Below, piece by piece: positions 6,173-7,208 of a DNA stretch of 7,208 bases. Each line of letters starts with the position of its first letter. Positions within the stretch are counted from its first letter, which is position 1. Below the pieces are notes generated by a model. The model worked only from the letters and a program-made list of their open reading frames with translations. It was not told the DNA's origin and did not search any database. The stretch comes from an uncultured Bacteroidota bacterium (GTDB lineage: Bacteria > Bacteroidota > Bacteroidia > Chitinophagales > Chitinophagaceae): NCBI GenBank assembly GCA_903879995.1, contig CAIRNW010000126.1:1-7208 (forward strand). The letters run 5' to 3'. The translations under genes were made by a program, and so were the position numbers.

Positions 6173-7208
6173 TTATTCGTTTGTATCTCCTGCGTCGGAA
6201 GCGGTACGTTCCGGCTTAGGAAGCAATGCTTTTCTTGACAATTTGAATTTACCCGATTTAGGATCTGTACCAATCAGTTTAACTTTCATCGGATCTCCTT
6301 CTTTCACAAGACCATCCAAGGTCTCCAATCTTTTCCAACTTACTTCACTGATATGAACTAATCCTTGTTTACCAGGTAAAAACTCAACAAAAGCACCAAA
6401 TGGCATGATTGATTTAACAACCGCATCATACGTATCACCAATTTGAGGAACAGCAACAATTCCCTTGATCCAGGCTACTGCTTTATCCACGCTTTCTTTG
6501 TTCGTACTAAAAATACTAACCTCTCCACGGTTATTAACTTCTTCAAGGTTAATTGTGGTTCCAGTCTCTCGTTGAATTTCCTGGATCACCTTACCACCAG
6601 GCCCGATAACAGCACCAATAAATTCTTTGTCAATAAACAACTTAACCATTCGAGGTGCATGAGGCTTCACATCGGCTCTTGCAGCAGGAATACATTCATA
6701 CATGGCATCAAGAATATGAAGACGTCCCCGACGAGCTTGATCAAGTGCCTGACGCATCACCTCCATTTTTAGTCCATCAACCTTTATATCCATTTGCACA
6801 CCACAAATTCCATCTCTCGTACCCGTTACTTTAAAATCCATATCACCCAGGTGATCTTCATCTCCTAAAATATCCGTGAGAATCGCATACTTCTCCCCTT
6901 TGGTGATCAATCCCATGGCTACTCCGGAGACGTGCTTGGGAATACCCACACCCGCATCCATTAAGGCGAGTGAACCAGCACAAACAGTGGCCATTGAAGA
7001 TGAGCCATTTGATTCCAGGATATCACTTACAACACGAACTGTATATGGGAAATCACCGGATGGCATCATTTGCTTTAATGATCGTTGTGCTAAGTTTCCA
7101 TGACCAACTTCACGACGGCTTTGGCCTCGCATCATTTTTACTTCACCGGTAGAAAATGGAGGGAAGTTATAATGCAAATAAAATTTAGAGTCTACAGATT
7201 TTGCTGCA
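6173..7208 (-). CDS. pnp: Polyribonucleotide nucleotidyltransferase (PNPase), N-terminal part beyond window
   Basis: The frame is open to the right edge, so the gene begins outside the window; 344 full codons are visible, about half of a normal PNPase of roughly 700 residues. The TTG at 7177 is an internal Leu in [15 protein letters not shown], not a start. The enzyme degrades RNA 3' to 5' with phosphate and can add nucleotides. The second RNase PH domain is present, with [11 protein letters not shown] at about 7120-7088, the phosphate-binding SSS at about 7003-6995, and [11 protein letters not shown], whose two catalytic Asp (about 6856-6854 and 6838-6836) and Lys (6832-6830) are kept. A KH domain with GPGG at 6604-6593 spans about 6658-6458, and an S1 RNA-binding domain spans about 6445-6227. 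A short acidic tail ends the protein. A strong terminator follows 3 nt after the stop. In many bacteria rpsO lies just upstream; that part is not visible here. Confidence 0.97.
   Translation of the reverse strand, partial: AAKSVDSKFYLHYNFPPFSTGEVKMMRGQSRREVGHGNLAQRSLKQMMPSGDFPYTVRVVSDILESNGSSSMATVCAGSLALMDAGVGIPKHVSGVAMGLITKGEKYAILTDILGDEDHLGDMDFKVTGTRDGICGVQMDIKVDGLKMEVMRQALDQARRGRLHILDAMYECIPAARADVKPHAPRMVKLFIDKEFIGAVIGPGGKVIQEIQRETGTTINLEEVNNRGEVSIFSTNKESVDKAVAWIKGIVAVPQIGDTYDAVVKSIMPFGAFVEFLPGKQGLVHISEVSWKRLETLDGLVKEGDPMKVKLIGTDPKSGKFKLSRKALLPKPERTASDAGDTNE

Noticed and set aside
6443..6772. Plus-strand 109-codon open frame opposite pnp
   Set aside because: It is a shadow of the strongly conserved KH and S1 coding region of pnp and its translation has no family features.
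1..7208. A hidden new multi-gene system such as defence, mobile or biosynthetic genes
   Set aside because: All but one gene belong to well-known housekeeping or dehydrogenase families with intact motifs, and no repeats, integrase, transposase or foreign-looking segment is visible.

Overview
The window reads as an ordinary stretch of chromosome from a member of the Bacteroidota, probably close to the Chitinophagales. The evidence is the style of the DnaG, PNPase, PrmA and PlsY proteins, the lack of clear Shine-Dalgarno sequences before most starts, AT-leaning sequence, and one good match to the Bacteroidota promoter pattern (TTTG, about 20 nt, TAnnTTTG) in front of plsY. The organism call is an inference from recalled family resemblance, not from a database search.

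Layout. Plus strand, 1-4068: the C-terminal four-fifths or so of a GMC-family flavin dehydrogenase (cut by the left edge), its small Tat-type partner subunit (gluconate 2-dehydrogenase subunit 3 family) joined by a TAATG stop/start overlap, and then the full primase gene dnaG. Minus strand, 4058-7208, read from right to left: pnp (cut by the right edge), prmA, plsY and a small conserved gene of unknown function whose 3' end overlaps the 3' end of dnaG by 11 bp. The coding density is very high: the longest gap is 123 bp (4469-4591), so no stretch over 300 bp lacks a gene.

How the genes work together. The first two genes form a periplasmic or membrane-facing sugar or polyol dehydrogenase. The large subunit oxidises the substrate through FAD and carries a cysteine cluster that fits an iron-sulfur site; the small subunit carries the export signal. 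The remaining genes are housekeeping: DNA replication priming (dnaG), RNA turnover (pnp), ribosomal protein L11 methylation (prmA) and phospholipid synthesis (plsY).

The most informative non-coding elements are a strong intrinsic terminator after pnp whose T-tract runs directly into the prmA start codon, a probable plsY promoter, a probable terminator for the small unknown gene written on the antisense strand of the dnaG 3' end, and a GTAA-loop hairpin holding the plsY stop codon. I saw no mobile element, CRISPR array, tRNA, rRNA or defence system, and no evidence of a new multi-gene system.
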